NCBI GenBank assembly: GCA_963854835.1
Contig: OY978526.1
Span: forward strand, 28,757,073 to 28,821,072
Direction of reading: 5' to 3'
Length of the DNA: 64,000 bases
Origin: Megamerina dolium
Taxonomy: Eukaryota > Arthropoda > Insecta > Diptera > Megamerinidae
In this document: piece by piece, positions 46,601 through 63,090 of the stretch
Position numbering within the stretch: position 1 is the stretch's first letter
Layout: each line of letters opens with the position of its first letter
Notes under the pieces: generated by a model
Databases searched by the model: none
What the model was told of the DNA's origin: nothing
Seen by the model: the letters and a program-made list of their open reading frames with translations, nothing else
Made by a program: the position numbers and the translations under genes

Positions 46601-48248
46601 GTTGAAATTGCTGTTTCAAATTGATTCAATAGTTCAATAGATTCCAAAGGATTAATAGACGATCATGAGAAGAGTATATATCATATGTACCATAATTTTG
46701 GCATGACAGCTTCATATTTTCATGAGAAAACTGTAAAAACATATAAACGGAAGCCTACTTTTGAATGACAGACTTTTAACAGATTTTAATAGCTTCCACA
46801 CCACTCCTTTTCTGGTAACAGAAATATTATCCCATTGAGTACAGGATATAACTATCAAAATATAATACGATATATTGTAAATAGCATAATTATGATTCTA
46901 TATAAATTGTATGCAGTGTAATTATATTTAACAATACTTAAAATGATGTAGTACTTATACATACATTCCTCTAAAGCTATTGTTGTTGCAGCTTAGCCTT
47001 ATTTTACCTCTCAAAATTCATATAAATACATTGCCACTATATACGCATCATTCTACACAGTTACTCTTCTTCTATAACTTTTTCAATACTCCCAGGTGTG
47101 CTTTTAACTTTAACATCTAAACTGCCATTGCTGTTCTTGTTGCTGCTGCTACTGCTGCTTATACTCTAACTATGTACAATCGTTGAAGAACAAGAATAAA
47201 AAACTAATCTCAAAGAAAGAAGCTCACAGGACTTTTTAAGTCATTTCTGTGAAAACTCAACACATTCAAAGTAGGTGTTACTACGAGTATACTCGTATTT
47301 ATAAGGATTTGTTGAAGAATTCATTGTATTATAACGTACATAAAATATAAGAATAGATCGGAGTTAGTGTCTTAACAATGATATTCTTAATTATGAAGAA
47401 AAGCACAAGCGACAAGAAAATACACTATCAATTATGTTAACAGCTTTTCACGCATATATTGTATTCACATGTATATATGCTATACTTATATACTAAAATA
47501 TGCTCATATGTACACGAAAGCGAAGCCAACTTTTTAGAAACACATAATTTTGAAAATTATGTGTTGTATTCAAGCGCTCAAACAAAAATGAAACAGAACA
47601 AAAAAAAAAGGCAAAACACAAAGGCAGAAAGGAACTTGTAAGAAATGAAAAACTTTTTACTTTTCACAAAAATTTCACACACACACACATAACACATACA
47701 AAGTGGCAAATCGCATTTTAGCGCTCGCTCTCGAAACTTTTCAATGAAGTGATTGTCTTTTGTGTTCATTATTATTTCACACACACACACACACATATAC
47801 GAGTATATGCATATACTTATTACCTACATTTGGTTTAATTCCACCGCCAGCACCACATCATAAAACACATGATCAAGTTTTGAAAATGTTTCGCCCGCAA
47901 ATTATTTGAAATTTGCTCAAAAAGCATAATTAAGGTTTTGTGCACACCAATAAGCTTATGTGGCATTGTTTGTAGCTGTAGACACTACCAACATCGCACT
48001 ATCGCATAAGTTATGACACTATATTAATTAATTGAGTTTTTAATGATAATGATAATAGGGATTATATGCAAAACTATTGTATTTATGCAAAATTTTCATA
48101 CACAATCGTTATCGCTAACGCCATCTATGCTAGATGAGAGCATGTTCAACGAATTCAATTCAATGTCAAAGCATTAAATGTATATATTTTCAAAATTCTA
48201 TTATCACATATGTATAAGTTTGTATAATGAGTATTTGGATATAAGTGA
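46601..48248. other. Intron sequence
   Basis: AT-rich DNA with short CA/GT runs (47684-47697, 47778-47793) and GCT runs near 47143-47160. No gene or element is recognised. Confidence 0.5.
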
Positions 48249-48250
48249 TA

Positions 48251-49069
48251 TGGGTGATTTTTTAAGAGCCTTTGCACACAATTTGAAGAAATGCATGAAA
48301 TCATTATTTAAGTCGATAGAACGATCTTAAATGGGCCTCAAATGGTTCATCTGCTGGGTCCAATTTTGGCATACTCTCTCCAACATATCGGTTGGTATCT
48401 CATGAATAAATTCTTCAATATTGGCGTCAACCGTTGCGGGCTTGTCGCTATAGACATAAGCCTTAACACAGCCCCACAAAAAATAGTCTAAAAACGTTAA
48501 ATCGCACGATCTAGGCGGCCAATTGACCTTCCCAAAACATGAAATAAACTGTTCACCGAACTCTCCTCTTTGTTTCTCGCGCTGTGTGACATGTGGCATC
48601 GTCTTGTTGAAACCACATGTCAGCCGAGTCCAGTTCTTCCATTTTGGGCAAAAAGAAGTTTGTAATCACTGCACGGTAGCGCTCACCTCTCACAGTAACG
48701 TTCCTGCCTTCGTTGTTTTTGAAAAAGTACGGTCTAATGATGCCACACCAATCCACACCAAACAGTGCATTTTTCGGGATGGATTGACAGTTCTTGCAAT
48801 GCTTCTGGCTGCCCTTCACACCAAATACGGCAATTTTGATTGTTCACGTATCCATTCAACCAGAAATGAGCTTCGTCGCTGAACACAAGAAAGTACACGA
48901 TACATTTTCTTAACCCAGCATGAATTTTGATAAAAAAATTCAATAAGCTGCAAGCGTTGTTAATCGATTCATGGTGAAATTATAGACAAAACTGAACATG
49001 TTTGACAGTAACATGTTACACGAGAGCAGATGTGCTGTCAAAAATAAAGTTGCTAAAAAGCACACTGTC
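48251..49069 (-). mobile_element. Decayed mariner-like element
   Basis: Minus-strand Tc1/mariner element. The candidate ends are TGGGTGATTTTTTAAGAGCC (left) and the complement of GCTAAAAAGCACACTGTC (right). They are only loosely inverted copies. TA is next to both (48249-48250, 49070-49071). The transposase is partly preserved. The borders are approximate because the inverted repeats are weak. Confidence 0.75.
48327..48973 (-). pseudogene. mariner-type transposase, N-terminus deleted
   Basis: From ATG at 48973 it reads MNRLTTLAAY and then a stop. The DNA-binding domain is missing and the text goes straight to the catalytic domain: FLVFSDEAHFWLNGYVNNQN (first catalytic Asp in S-D-E-A-H-F), PEKCTVWCGLVWHH, a frameshift to GIIRPYFFKNNEGRNVTV and MWFQQDDATCHTARET (second Asp). 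Another shift gives NWPPRSCDLTFLDYFLWGCV (third Asp of D34D type in C-D-L-T) and IEEFIHEIPTDMLERV...NHL to the stop at 48327. At least two frameshifts and the N-terminal deletion make it non-functional. It lies in the intron between exons A and B. Confidence 0.92.
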
Positions 49070-49071
49070 TA

Positions 49072-49866
49072 ATGAGTATTTCGATATAATAAGGAATTTC
49101 TCCGATCATATTGTTCATATGAATTTTAAGCGAAACTTCTTAGCAGAAGAGCTCTTGTGACATCATTTATTTGAAATATTTTCACAAAATGCTTTTAATG
49201 AGAGCATTTGACTGGCGTTAGAATTACCAACTACTTAATTTTTGTATTAAAATAGAGATTGTCCTTTTGCAAAAGACTTACAAAACTCTAAACTACTTTT
49301 AATGTATTAAATTAATAAATTCACAGTAGAGCTGTATTCACCATCCTTTTCAGCGTTGTAGTTTATCTAATCTATATAGTGTTTACAGAAACCAGGTACT
49401 AAAAATGATCGATTGCTAACTCCACCCACATATTTAAAATTAAGTAATTTCTTATTAATTTTGTTGCTTTATTCTCTCCTTAAAATTATGTGAACTACTA
49501 ACTTTACTATGAAAAATCTTCAATTAGCCATTTCAAAAAATTTAGTTGAATTTAAAAAATTATGTTCTTATTATCAATTTAATCTTTCTCATCTAATGGA
49601 CAACAGTACCACCATCGCCATCATCATCATCATTAACATCATTGCACTCTAATCTTAATAAATTTAATGAATAATTTACGATTTAACAATACATTAAATG
49701 TTCTCTTTATTTCTTTACACAACAAAAGAATAGCATTTTTATAACTCACTCACTCACTCTCTGGCTCACTGAGTCATTATTTTCCTTATAAAATAAAAAA
49801 CCAAAAAAATGTATTTGACTCTACCACTTCCATTCATTTAATCACTTTTTATGCATTTTATTACAG
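49072..49866. other. End of the 15.6-kb intron before exon B
   Basis: AT-rich, with an ATC run near 49615-49640. It ends in a T-rich stretch and TTATTACAG (AG at 49865-49866), the acceptor of exon B. Confidence 0.6.
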
Positions 49867-49993
49867 ATTCAACTTTTATCGGATAATTTTGGTTTACAAT
49901 TCGTTCCGGCCATTGCCTCCGATACGGCCGAATACATTTGTCTCGTCAACGATCGCCATATACCGGAGGCAATTGTAGATTTATTAGTCCAGG
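49867..49993 (+). CDS. Ig-domain exon B
   Basis: Second coding exon. The acceptor is ATTACAG and the donor CAGG|GTGAGT at 49994. It enters in phase 0, matching exon A, and leaves with one base (phase 1): 42 codons plus G. The peptide begins IQLLSDNFGLQFVPAIA and reaches SDTAEYICLVND, the classic E-F strand D-x-A-x-Y-x-C of Ig domains, whose Cys pairs with the C of VTILC in exon A. It ends RHIPEAIVDLLVQ, the G strand leading to the next domain. Codon use and GC are clearly higher than in the surrounding intron. This is the strongest host coding evidence in the window. Confidence 0.93.
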
Positions 49994-50022
49994 GTGAGTA
50001 ATTGAATTTATCTGTTGTATAT

Positions 50023-50027
<5 letters not shown>

Positions 50028-50053
<26 letters not shown>
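50028..50053 (+). repeat. GT microsatellite just after the exon B donor
   Basis: A GT tract of about 26 bp begins roughly 35 bp downstream of the exon B donor. GT tracts near donors can influence splicing in some animals. That is known in general, and nothing here proves it. Confidence 0.85.
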
Positions 50054-50299
50054 CTTCTTTCTTTATTCGTCTATATGTGTTTTTGACTTGTTCGCTTTTT
50101 CGCGCTCCAACATTTTATTAGTTTCACTGCTTTAGTGTATTTCATTGTAAATACATACATATCATCAAGGTGGTTATTAAATATTTCTCGAACCATGTTG
50201 AAGAAGATGAAGCAACACACACATATACAGACACATAAAATTCGTAATATTTTGATCGTTGATTTTTATGTTGCCCTCAATTTCTTATTCGTATTTTTA

Positions 50300-51869
50300 T
50301 ACCCTGCATAATGCAATATGCATGGTATATTCATTTCGGTCAGATGTTTGTGTCCACTTGAAGGAATCTCCGGAGATATAGACATGGATATATATTCGTG
50401 ATCAGCGTCGATTAAATTTTCGATTTAACGATGTCCGTCCGTCCGTCCGTCCGTCCGTCTGTCTGTCACCTGGCTAGTTCGCACGATAACTTGAGTAAAT
50501 ATTGAGCTATTTCGATGAAATTTGGCATAAGTAATCTATGATCCAAGGGTACGGAGGGGATTGATATTGGGCATGATCGGTCAATAACCACGCCCACACC
50601 AAGCATTCAAAGCGACTAACCTCGAAATTTTCAAAATCTTTAACTTGCTATAACTCACACAATATACCACTGGGGACAACAATATTTTGCACATAGAGTT
50701 ACATTATACTACTATATAACCTCGCCAAAAGTGGATGAGCCACGCCTACTTTCTAGCGTAGCTCCCATACAAAGTGTCTGTACTTCTTTTAAATTGAAAC
50801 TGCTGTAACTTCTTCAATCTTCTGTCTACAATAACCATAATTGACACTTAGATTAACACGGTAGTCAGAAATAATACGGCAGAAAATAAATGTGCCACGC
50901 CCACTCCTTTTTGGGTCTCCCATACAAAGTTGCGGAAATTAAAAAAAATGTTACCGGTTATAACTTGCAAACTATTCAGCGTAGAATAACGAGATTTAAG
51001 GTGTGGATTAGTATTGTACGAGCAACTAGGCTCACAGAAAATGGGCGCACCACGCCCAGTGTTTATCGTAGCCCCCATACAAATTTTAAATTGAAACAGC
51101 TGTAACTTCGGCAATCTTCTGTCTAGAATAACCATAATTGACACTTAAATTAATATCGTAGTCGGCAAAAATCTGGCAGAAAATCAGTGTGCCACGCCCA
51201 CTCCTTCATGGGTCTCCCATACAAAGTCGAGTGAATTAAACTAAAATTTTAAGCTCCATAGCTTACAAACCATTTAGCCTAGGACAACGAGACTTAGGGT
51301 ATGGATTAGTATTGTACGAGCAACTAGGCTCACAGAAAATGGACGCACCACGCCCAGTGTTTATCGTAGCCCCCATACAAATTTTAAATTGAAACAGCTG
51401 TAACTTAGGCAATCTTATGTCTACAATAACCATAATTGACACTTAAATTAATATCGTAGTCGGAAATAATCTGGCGAAAAATCAGCGTACCACGCCCACT
51501 TCTTATTGGAGCTCCCATACAAAGTTGAGGAAATTAAACAAAAATGTTAACCACCATAACTTAGAAACTATTCAACGTAGGACACCAAATTTAAGGTGTG
51601 GATTTACGTTGAAAAATTAATTGGATTTACTAGAAAGTGGCAAGCCACGCCCAATTTTATATAGCTCCCATACTAAGCCTCGGAATTATCTTAAAATCCT
51701 TTTACTTCGTCAAAGTCAACCATATTTCGGGTGTAAATTAGTAGTATATACAAAAATTGTTTCTCGAAAAGTGGAAATAAAAGAAAAGTTGGATATTCGA
51801 GTAAACTTTTTATATATAAATCTACATATGCAGGGTATAGTTTGGTCGGCCCCAGCCGACTGTAAGGAG
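50300..51869 (-). mobile_element. R-family repeat, copy R3 (1,570 bp), in the intron B-C
   Basis: R element in minus orientation. The left edge is TACCCTGCATAATGCAATAT. The right edge is GGTCGGCCCCAGCCGACTGT AAGGAG with the same hairpin as R2. Exact 7-bp direct repeats ATTTTTA flank it (50293-50299 and 51870-51876), the clearest target-duplication candidate of the family. CCGT tetramers (about 50428-50460) mark the subterminal simple tract. Inverted GGGCGTGG motifs recur as CCACGCCC. It fills about 74% of the 2,112-bp intron. Confidence 0.82.
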
Positions 51870-52105
51870 ATTTTTATTAAAATTTTTGCTACACTTCTTT
51901 TGTTTCCTTTTACAATTTTTATTACTTTTACATATTTCATCCATGGCTTAATTCTGATTTTTTTTTTTAATTTGAGTTCTTAGTCTCTTTCTCCACCTTT
52001 CTCTGTGTGTATGTGTACATTTTAACATTTATAATTGAAGTGTTCTATATATTTTTCTTTTTGTTTTTCATGATTTTTTGTTTGTTTTGTTTTCCTCATT
52101 CGTAG

Positions 52106-52229
52106 ATGTTCCAGATCCACCTGAACGTCCTCTCCTCATAAGCTTTACATCACGTTCAGTGAATTTATCGTGGGCGCATTCGCAACATCCACGGAATGCA
52201 CCAGTGACGCATTTCATTATTGAAACACG
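52106..52229 (+). CDS. Fibronectin type III exon C (start of domain)
   Basis: Third coding exon. The acceptor is CTCATTCGTAG (AG 52104-52105) and the donor CACG|GTAAGT at 52230. It enters in phase 1, matching exon B (G plus AT gives Asp), and leaves after two bases of a codon: 40 full codons. The peptide opens VPDPPERPLLISFTSRSVNL, where the proline-rich entry is typical of the first strand of a fibronectin type III domain. SWAHSQHPRNAPVTHFIIETR supplies the core Trp and the C strand. So an Ig domain is followed directly by FN3, as in many insect adhesion and receptor proteins. The rest of the FN3 fold must lie in a later exon. Confidence 0.92.
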
Positions 52230-52554
52230 GTAAGTACTGTTACTAACAACAACAACAACAACAACAAAAAGGCTATAACAATACCAATACAAAATATAGG
52301 GAATACATAGCACCAACAACAATACTTAATAATTTCCTACATTCATGTTACTTACTACAATGTGGGTCACACCAATGTAAATATGATGCTATGAAATATG
52401 AAAAACTATTGTCGAGGCTGTAAATGAGAGCAATACAAAATTTGCCAATTAGTTATGTATGTACATACACAAAATTATTTTAGGTGAATAAATTTTTTTC
52501 GGTAGTTTGTTGTTGTTGCTAGCTGTAAATACATATTGAGCTAAATTTTGAGTA

Positions 52555-52920
<366 letters not shown>

Positions 52921-52925
52921 TTATG

Positions 52926-54602
52926 TGGCCATTATAACCGAAAATCGATTTAGGACGAATCTAGTATTCTTCGCCAGCAAGCTCTTTTCTTCGCTAGTTA
53001 GCGCCAGTTAGAAATTCCAAGCGCTGACAAGTTCTTGAATACTTAATCTTTCCACCGGAGATTAGGTCTTCCTCTTCTACGTCGTCCAGCAGCGGGTTCT
53101 GAATATAACACTTTTTTAGCCGGAGCGTGTTCTTCCATTCGTTCGACATGACCTAGCCAGAGCAGCCACAGAATTTCAATGTACTTTACTATGTCGGGGT
53201 GGGTTGTACCTTATTCGATACTCGCCACTAACGCAAATTGGTCCAAAGATCTTGCGTACGACTTTTCTCTCGAAAACTCCGAGCATTCTCTGATCTAAGG
53301 TGGAAATTATCCAAGCGTCGGTGCCATATGTAAGGACAGGCATGACGAGAGACTTGTAGAGTGTGGTTTTCGTTGCTCGAGAGAGGGCTCGCCTTCTCAA
53401 TTGCTTACTTAACTCAAATTAGCAAAAGTGATCCTTTACAATATTTCCATGCTGACGTCATTACTGGTGTTAATGCTGATTCCAAGATAGACAAAGTGTT
53501 TCAATATTTCAAAAGCATAGTTATCAATAGTGACGTCGAGAGTCAAGACAGCACAAGACCCATTCGACGCAACTCTCTTTCCAACTCTCAGAACGCAGCA
53601 CTGACTGCTCGATGCCGATTGTGTCGATATCATCGGCATAAGGCAACAGCAGAACACTTTTGTTGAAGATAGTACCATTATGTCGTAGATCAGCAGCTCG
53701 TATTATCTTCTCCATAATAAGATTTACGAAGTCCGACGATAAGCAATGACCTTGTCGGAAACCCCGTTCGATATTAAAGGGAGGGGAGAGATCCTTCCAA
53801 TTTTCACTGGACAACGGGAGTTATGCAGTGTCATTCTACAAAGTCGAATGAGCTTCGCAGGAATACCGAACTGCGACATTCCTGTGTAGAAGTAATCCCT
53901 TACTGGACTGTCGACAGCGGCTTTGTAATCATCAAATATATAGTGTGTGTCGATCTGTTCTTCTTTGGTCTTCTGAAGGATTTGGTATTGTGTGAAAATC
54001 TGGTTGATGGTAAATTTACCAAGTCGGAACCCACACTGATAAGGTCCAATCAGGTTGTTAAGTAATGGCTTCAATCTTTCACACAGTATGCTCAGACTCA
54101 GAAAAAGTGTTTTGCTGTTCGGAACCGGCAAATGTAAGTAGGTCCCTTCTGATACTGTCTAAAATTTAACACACATAACACTGAAGTAACACATATTAGT
54201 ACTAAAAGAAAAGCTCGGCCAAAGTGCTCTTCGGGGCCTATAAGTGCTACATATTTATTTATTTTTGTGGTGTGTGGGAATTGTGGGATCTCCTCTCTTA
54301 TAAACGGGAGAGAGACCACTGAGCCTTCAATTATTGTTCATGCTTTCATCCGACTATATTCTGCTTATGAGCTGGTGCATGCAGGCGAGCAGCTCATCGC
54401 CTCTCGTCTGTAACAACTTGGCAGACAGGCCATCAGCATCTGCAGCTTTGTTGTTTTTCTGCGCAGAAATGATCTTTCTGGCCTCGTCATTGTCGGATGG
54501 TGGCAGATATACACCATCATTAGTTAATTCATGAAATCTCCTCCACTGGCGGAATTGTTCGAAGCTTCGCCAATCAATTCCGTGAAGAAGTGTTTGCTCC
54601 AA
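52926..54602 (-). pseudogene. RTE-like LINE pol remnant with TAAG tail, split by a SINE
   Basis: Decayed reverse transcriptase read 54602 to about 52930. Blocks in order: VYLPPSDNDEARKIISAQKN and NKAADADGLSAKLLQT (fingers); after the SINE, LCERLKPLLNNLIGPYQCGF, then RLGKFTINQIFTQYQILQK; motif A THYIFDDYKAAVDSP; FGIPAKLIRLCRMTLHNS; motif B FNIERGFRQGHCLSSDF; and the active site LLPYADDIDTIGIE. The C-terminal block is LVMPVLTYGTDAWIISTLD...RKVVRKIFGPI. Frameshifts separate them. The 3' part continues to a TAAG-type tail (minus strand, about 52914-52926). The wording fits RTE-type elements, and the same 3' end is present at 9365-9550. The region between the two halves of the fingers domain was lost at the SINE insertion. 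Confidence 0.85.
54094..54262 (+). mobile_element. SINE copy S7, head truncated, inside the RTE remnant
   Basis: A + oriented SINE lacking its tRNA-like head. It starts near CTCAGAAAAAGTGTTTTGCT, continues GTTCGGAACCGGCAAATGTA and GTAGGTCCCTTCTGATACTG, and ends GGGGCCTATAAGTGCTACAT with an ATTT tail. Being inside the RTE remnant, it is younger than that element. Confidence 0.82.
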
Positions 54603-55271
54603 AACTACCTTGGAAAAAATATATTAAAAGATTAAAGAAATTATATCTCAATGCCCCTTTCATAGACAATTTTTTTACGCAAGCTTAGGAGTCTAGAAAT
54701 TATAAATCCTTATAGAAAATAAATCATCACTGTGTGACTTGGCTAAAAGCTAGTGTAATCAAGAATCCCAAAATATTCGAACTGAATTCAATTCCATTGA
54801 AAATGTTTACATAAATCTAAGCAATTAGTTTTGCTTTAGATTATATTTGTAAATGGAAATATTTATTTATAGCTATATATAGATTATACAAAATATTTGG
54901 ATATAATATTTGTTCCATCATACAAATTAAATTTTTACACATTATTTGCATTCAATAGATGAACAAATCGCTATAGAATATATTTATAAGTTTAAGTACT
55001 AGTGTATCAATATTTTTGTGCACATATTAATACTTTGAACATGTTCACCATTCACTCATTTATTATTTCTCATATATATACTACTACAACCGTTTACCCT
55101 GCGACCTCATCAATTTAAACTTGCAGTCATGTATATGCTATATTTTTATTTTGTTGCATCTTCATATTTGTTGTTCCATTGTATTACTCCTTCTTTTTTT
55201 TTACCTTTGCTTTCACTTAGTTCATTTCTATTTGATTTTTTTCTTTTTGGTTTTCCTTTTTATTCCTTTAG

Positions 55272-55440
55272 CGATGCGTTTACCCCATTCACAATGCATA
55301 ATGTGGCGACACACGGATGCAACATACTCAGCACTCAGTTGCGTGTTAAGCGAACTGTATCGAATTGTATACATATCATACTACTCGTATATATTGTACA
55401 TAAGTTGAGGTTTATGCTGTTCCGCTGGTATGCGGAATAG
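55272..55440 (+). CDS. Weak candidate for the exon after exon C
   Basis: A very strong pyrimidine tract with TTTTTATTCCTTTAG precedes 55272. In the phase left by exon C (two bases), the frame reads R-DAFTPFTMHNVATHGCNILS, then TQLRVKRTVSNCIHIILLVY, and stops at 55440. The first ~100 bp have higher GC than the flanks, as exons do here. Against it, I see no FN3 strand pattern (no Y-x-F/V-x-V), and the end looks like a chance hydrophobic stretch. If real, it would truncate the FN3 domain or be an alternative 3' exon. Confidence 0.22.
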
Positions 55441-55915
55441 TGTTGTTAATGCTTGATGGGGCAACCACTATTGCGCTAGTGCAAAGCCATTATTTTAATT
55501 ATTATGTAAAATGATGAGAACTCAGTCTCACAGAATAAGTAAGTCAGTGTAGTCAGGCAGTAAGTGAGCTCGTCTCACACACGCGGGTACTCATTTAGAT
55601 GTGAAAAAAAAAAACGAATAAAAGCATAAAAGAGCTCGCTCGCTCAACCCACTGTGGTGAACAAATAAAAGTGGAGCAGAATGAAATACTAAATTGTTGA
55701 AGAGAAAACAAATCGTATTACAGAATGTAAAAGAAATATGCAAAATATAAAAATCAACCAGCATACAATTATTCTTTCACCCACAATTTGCCACTGTTGG
55801 CCTCCACTCTTGATCTTTTTTATGCATGTGCAACAATGTGTGTGCGTGAGTGTGTGTTGCATCTTGTGAAACTTTTTTTTTTATACATATTTTCCATTTC
55901 AATATTTGAATACAG

Positions 55916-55997
55916 ATCGAAGGGCAAAAATCTATTCATAGAATCACAAGATGACGTTAGCTTGGTTGAGCTTAAAAGAAATACAGTTTTTCAATAA
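55916..55997 (+). CDS. Alternative weak candidate for the exon after exon C
   Basis: The acceptor is TATTTGAATACAG (AG 55914-55915). In the phase left by exon C it reads R-SKGKNLFIESQDDVSLVELK, then RNTVFQ, and stops at 55997. LVELKRNTVFQ sits where FN3 domains have an L-x-P-x-T-x-Y motif, and the distance from the end of exon C is about right. The stop immediately after, and the absence of a usable donor before it, count against a normal FN3 exon. It could be chance or an exon broken by mutation or assembly error. Confidence 0.22.
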
Positions 55998-57268
55998 ATT
56001 TATAAAATACATGCAAAGATGAGGAACAATATAACAGCTACCATGTACATAGGTAAATGATATAACATAAGGACAATAGCAACAACACTTACTCTTACCC
56101 AACTCATCGTTCTTCGTTGCTATTATCACCAGTCTATGTTATGTATGCACTTAACATGTGTGCATGTATTTATAAATAAATATATATGTCAGTAGAGGGG
56201 GCCATAACAACATGATATGTACATACACTATATATTATAGTATGTCGATTGGTTATATGCTTGGTTGCTTCAATCTTATGCAAGTATTCCTTGAAAGTTT
56301 GTACCAAAGTTTTGTCCTCCTTTTTGCAATTCTCACTCATGTCTCTGCGCTCAACTCGGCATGCATAATTTTACTTGAGCAAAACAAAAAAAAAACAAAA
56401 AATTATGTAAATTTATACTACCACAATAAGGTGGACAACAATACAAATGCATACACATAGACATGGTTGCCATCTAAAGCAAAGAAAAAAAACAATTCCA
56501 CTACTTCCTTATTTCGTTCACTGGGTATATTCAAATGCGAATATTTACATATTCGCATTGTTTATTTGTTTTTGATTCTTTCGCTATTTTTCTATTTACA
56601 TATACCACCACTACTATTGGTATTGTCTATATGTTGATGTCGTAACAATAATGCAATGTAAATCTATATAGAAAATAGCAATAGCACAATATCATATGCA
56701 CAATATATAGCGAAAGCAAAACTTGTAAGTAGATGATGATGATGAAGAAAAAACCACATTAGAAGCATACTTTTGGGAATTCACACGAAAATGAAATTGC
56801 AATTTCAACGAATCCTGCCTCGGTAGGTGTAGCGCAAAAAAAAAAAAAGTAGAACATTCACAAGAAGTCAATTTAAAGTTTGAATAGAAATTGTTCGAAT
56901 ACCTACAATGTCGTCTTCGACTTCATCTTCTTCTTATGTATAACAAGCTGTTGCTGGTTGTGAATTGCTATTTGCTGTTGATTTGTTATAAAAATCATTG
57001 GATTTTGCATACTTTTGGGAACACCATTTTTTTTTTCGCATACGTATACATACCATATACAACTATAGGGGCATTTCTGAGAAAAAAATTACACAAATCT
57101 CTAATTATAATTGATTAGTTGGAAATAATCAGAAATTCGTTTTAACTTTCATTAATAAAGCATAAGTGCGATTTATTATTTTTTTTTTTGCAATATGTGT
57201 GCATATTTTTTTTTTTTTAACCCATTTGGAAAGTCCCAATTTCAGTTGCCCAGTGTAACCCATTTTTA

Positions 57269-58847
57269 TACCCTGCATAATGCAATATGCATGGTATATT
57301 CATTTCGGTCAGATGTTTGTGTCCACTTGAAGGAATCTCCGGAGATATAGACATGGATATATATTCGTGATCAGCGTCGATTAAATTTTCGATTTAACGA
57401 TGTCCGTCCGTCCGTCCGTCCGTCCGTCCGTCCGTCTGTCTGTCACCTGGCTGGTTCGCACGATAACTTGAGTAAATATTGAGCTATTTCGATGAAATTT
57501 GGCATAAGTAATCTATGATCCAAGGGTACGGAGGGGATTGATATTGGGCATGATCGGTCAATAACCACGCCTACACCAAGCATTCAAAGCGACTCACCTC
57601 GAAATTTTCAAAATCTTTAACTTGCTATAACTCACATAATATACTACTTGGGACAACAATATTTTGCACATAGAGTTACATTATACTACTATATAACCTC
57701 GCCAAAAGTGGATGAGCCACGCCTACTTTCTAGCGTAGCTCCCATACAAAGTGTCTGTACTTCTTTTAAATTGAAACTGCTGTAACTTCTACAATCTTCT
57801 GTCTAGAATAACCATAATTGACACTTAGATTAACACCGCAGTCAGAAATAACATAGCAGAAAATCAATGTGCCACGCCCACTCATTTTTGGGTCTCCCAT
57901 ACAAAGTTGCGGAAATTAAAAAAAATGTTACCGGTTATAACTTGCAAACTATTCAGCGTAGAATAACGAGATTTAAGGTGTGAATTAGTATTGTACGAGC
58001 AACTAGGCTCACAGAAAATGGGCGCACCACGCCCAGTGTTTATCGTAGCCCCCATACAAATTTTAAATTGAAACAGCTGTAACTTCGGCAATCTTCTGTC
58101 TAGAATAACCATAATTGACACTTAAATTAATATCGTAGTCGGCAAAAATCTGGCAGAAAATCAGTGTGCCACGCCCACTCCTTCATGGGTCTCCCATACA
58201 AAGTCGAGTGAATTAAACTAAAATTTTAAGCTCCATAGCTTACAAACCATTTAGCCTAGGACAACGAGACTTAGGGTATGGATTAGTATTGTACGAGCAA
58301 CTAGGCTCACAGAAAATGGGCGCACCACGCCCAGTGTTTATCGTAGCCCCCATACAAATTTTAAATTGAAACAGCTGTAACTTAGGCAATCTTATGTCTA
58401 CAATAACCATAATTGACACTTAAATTAATATCGTAGTCGGAAATAATCTGGCGAAAAATCAGCGTACCACGACCACTTCTTATTGGGGCTCCCATACAAA
58501 GTTGAGGAAATTAAACAAAAATGTTAACCACCATAACTTAGAAACTATTCAACGTAGGACACCAAATTTAAGGTGTGGATTAACATTGAAACATTAATTG
58601 GATTTACTAGAAAGTGGTAAGCCACGCCCACTTTTTATATAGCTCCCATACTAATCCTCGGAATTATCTTAAAATCCTTTTACTTCGTCAAAGTCAACCA
58701 TATTTCGGGTGTAAATTAGTAGTATATGCAAAAATTGTTTCTCGAAAAGGTGAAATAAAAGAAAAGTTGGATATTCGAGTAAACTTTTTATATATAAATC
58801 TACATATGCAGGGTATAGTTTGGTCGGCCCCAGCCGACTGTAAGGAG
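57269..58847 (-). mobile_element. R-family repeat, copy R4 (1,579 bp)
   Basis: Minus orientation, same end structures as R3 and the same length as R1. The left edge is TACCCTGCATAATGCAATAT, the subterminal tract is CCGT repeats (about 57402-57440), and the right edge is GGTCGGCCCCAGCCGACTGT AAGGAG. The flanks are ATTTTTA at the left and ATTTTTTTA at the right. The sequence is close to R3, with only scattered differences by eye. It is non-coding: the recurring open frame with VILDRRLPKLQLFQFKICMG is the repeated unit. Confidence 0.82.

Positions 58848-63090
<4,243 letters not shown>

Larger units (their letters stand above)
54603..57268. other. AT-rich non-coding DNA, likely intron after exon C
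   Basis: No firm gene. Two acceptor-plus-frame candidates for the next exon are listed separately (55272 and 55916). Otherwise there are short tracts only: GATGAT near 56736-56750 and a T-rich stretch 57177-57220 that leads into R4. Confidence 0.45.

Noticed and set aside
55121..55408. Hydrophobic 95-codon frame as a membrane protein
   Set aside because: The hydrophobic part is the T-rich pyrimidine tract of a splice acceptor read as Phe/Leu codons.
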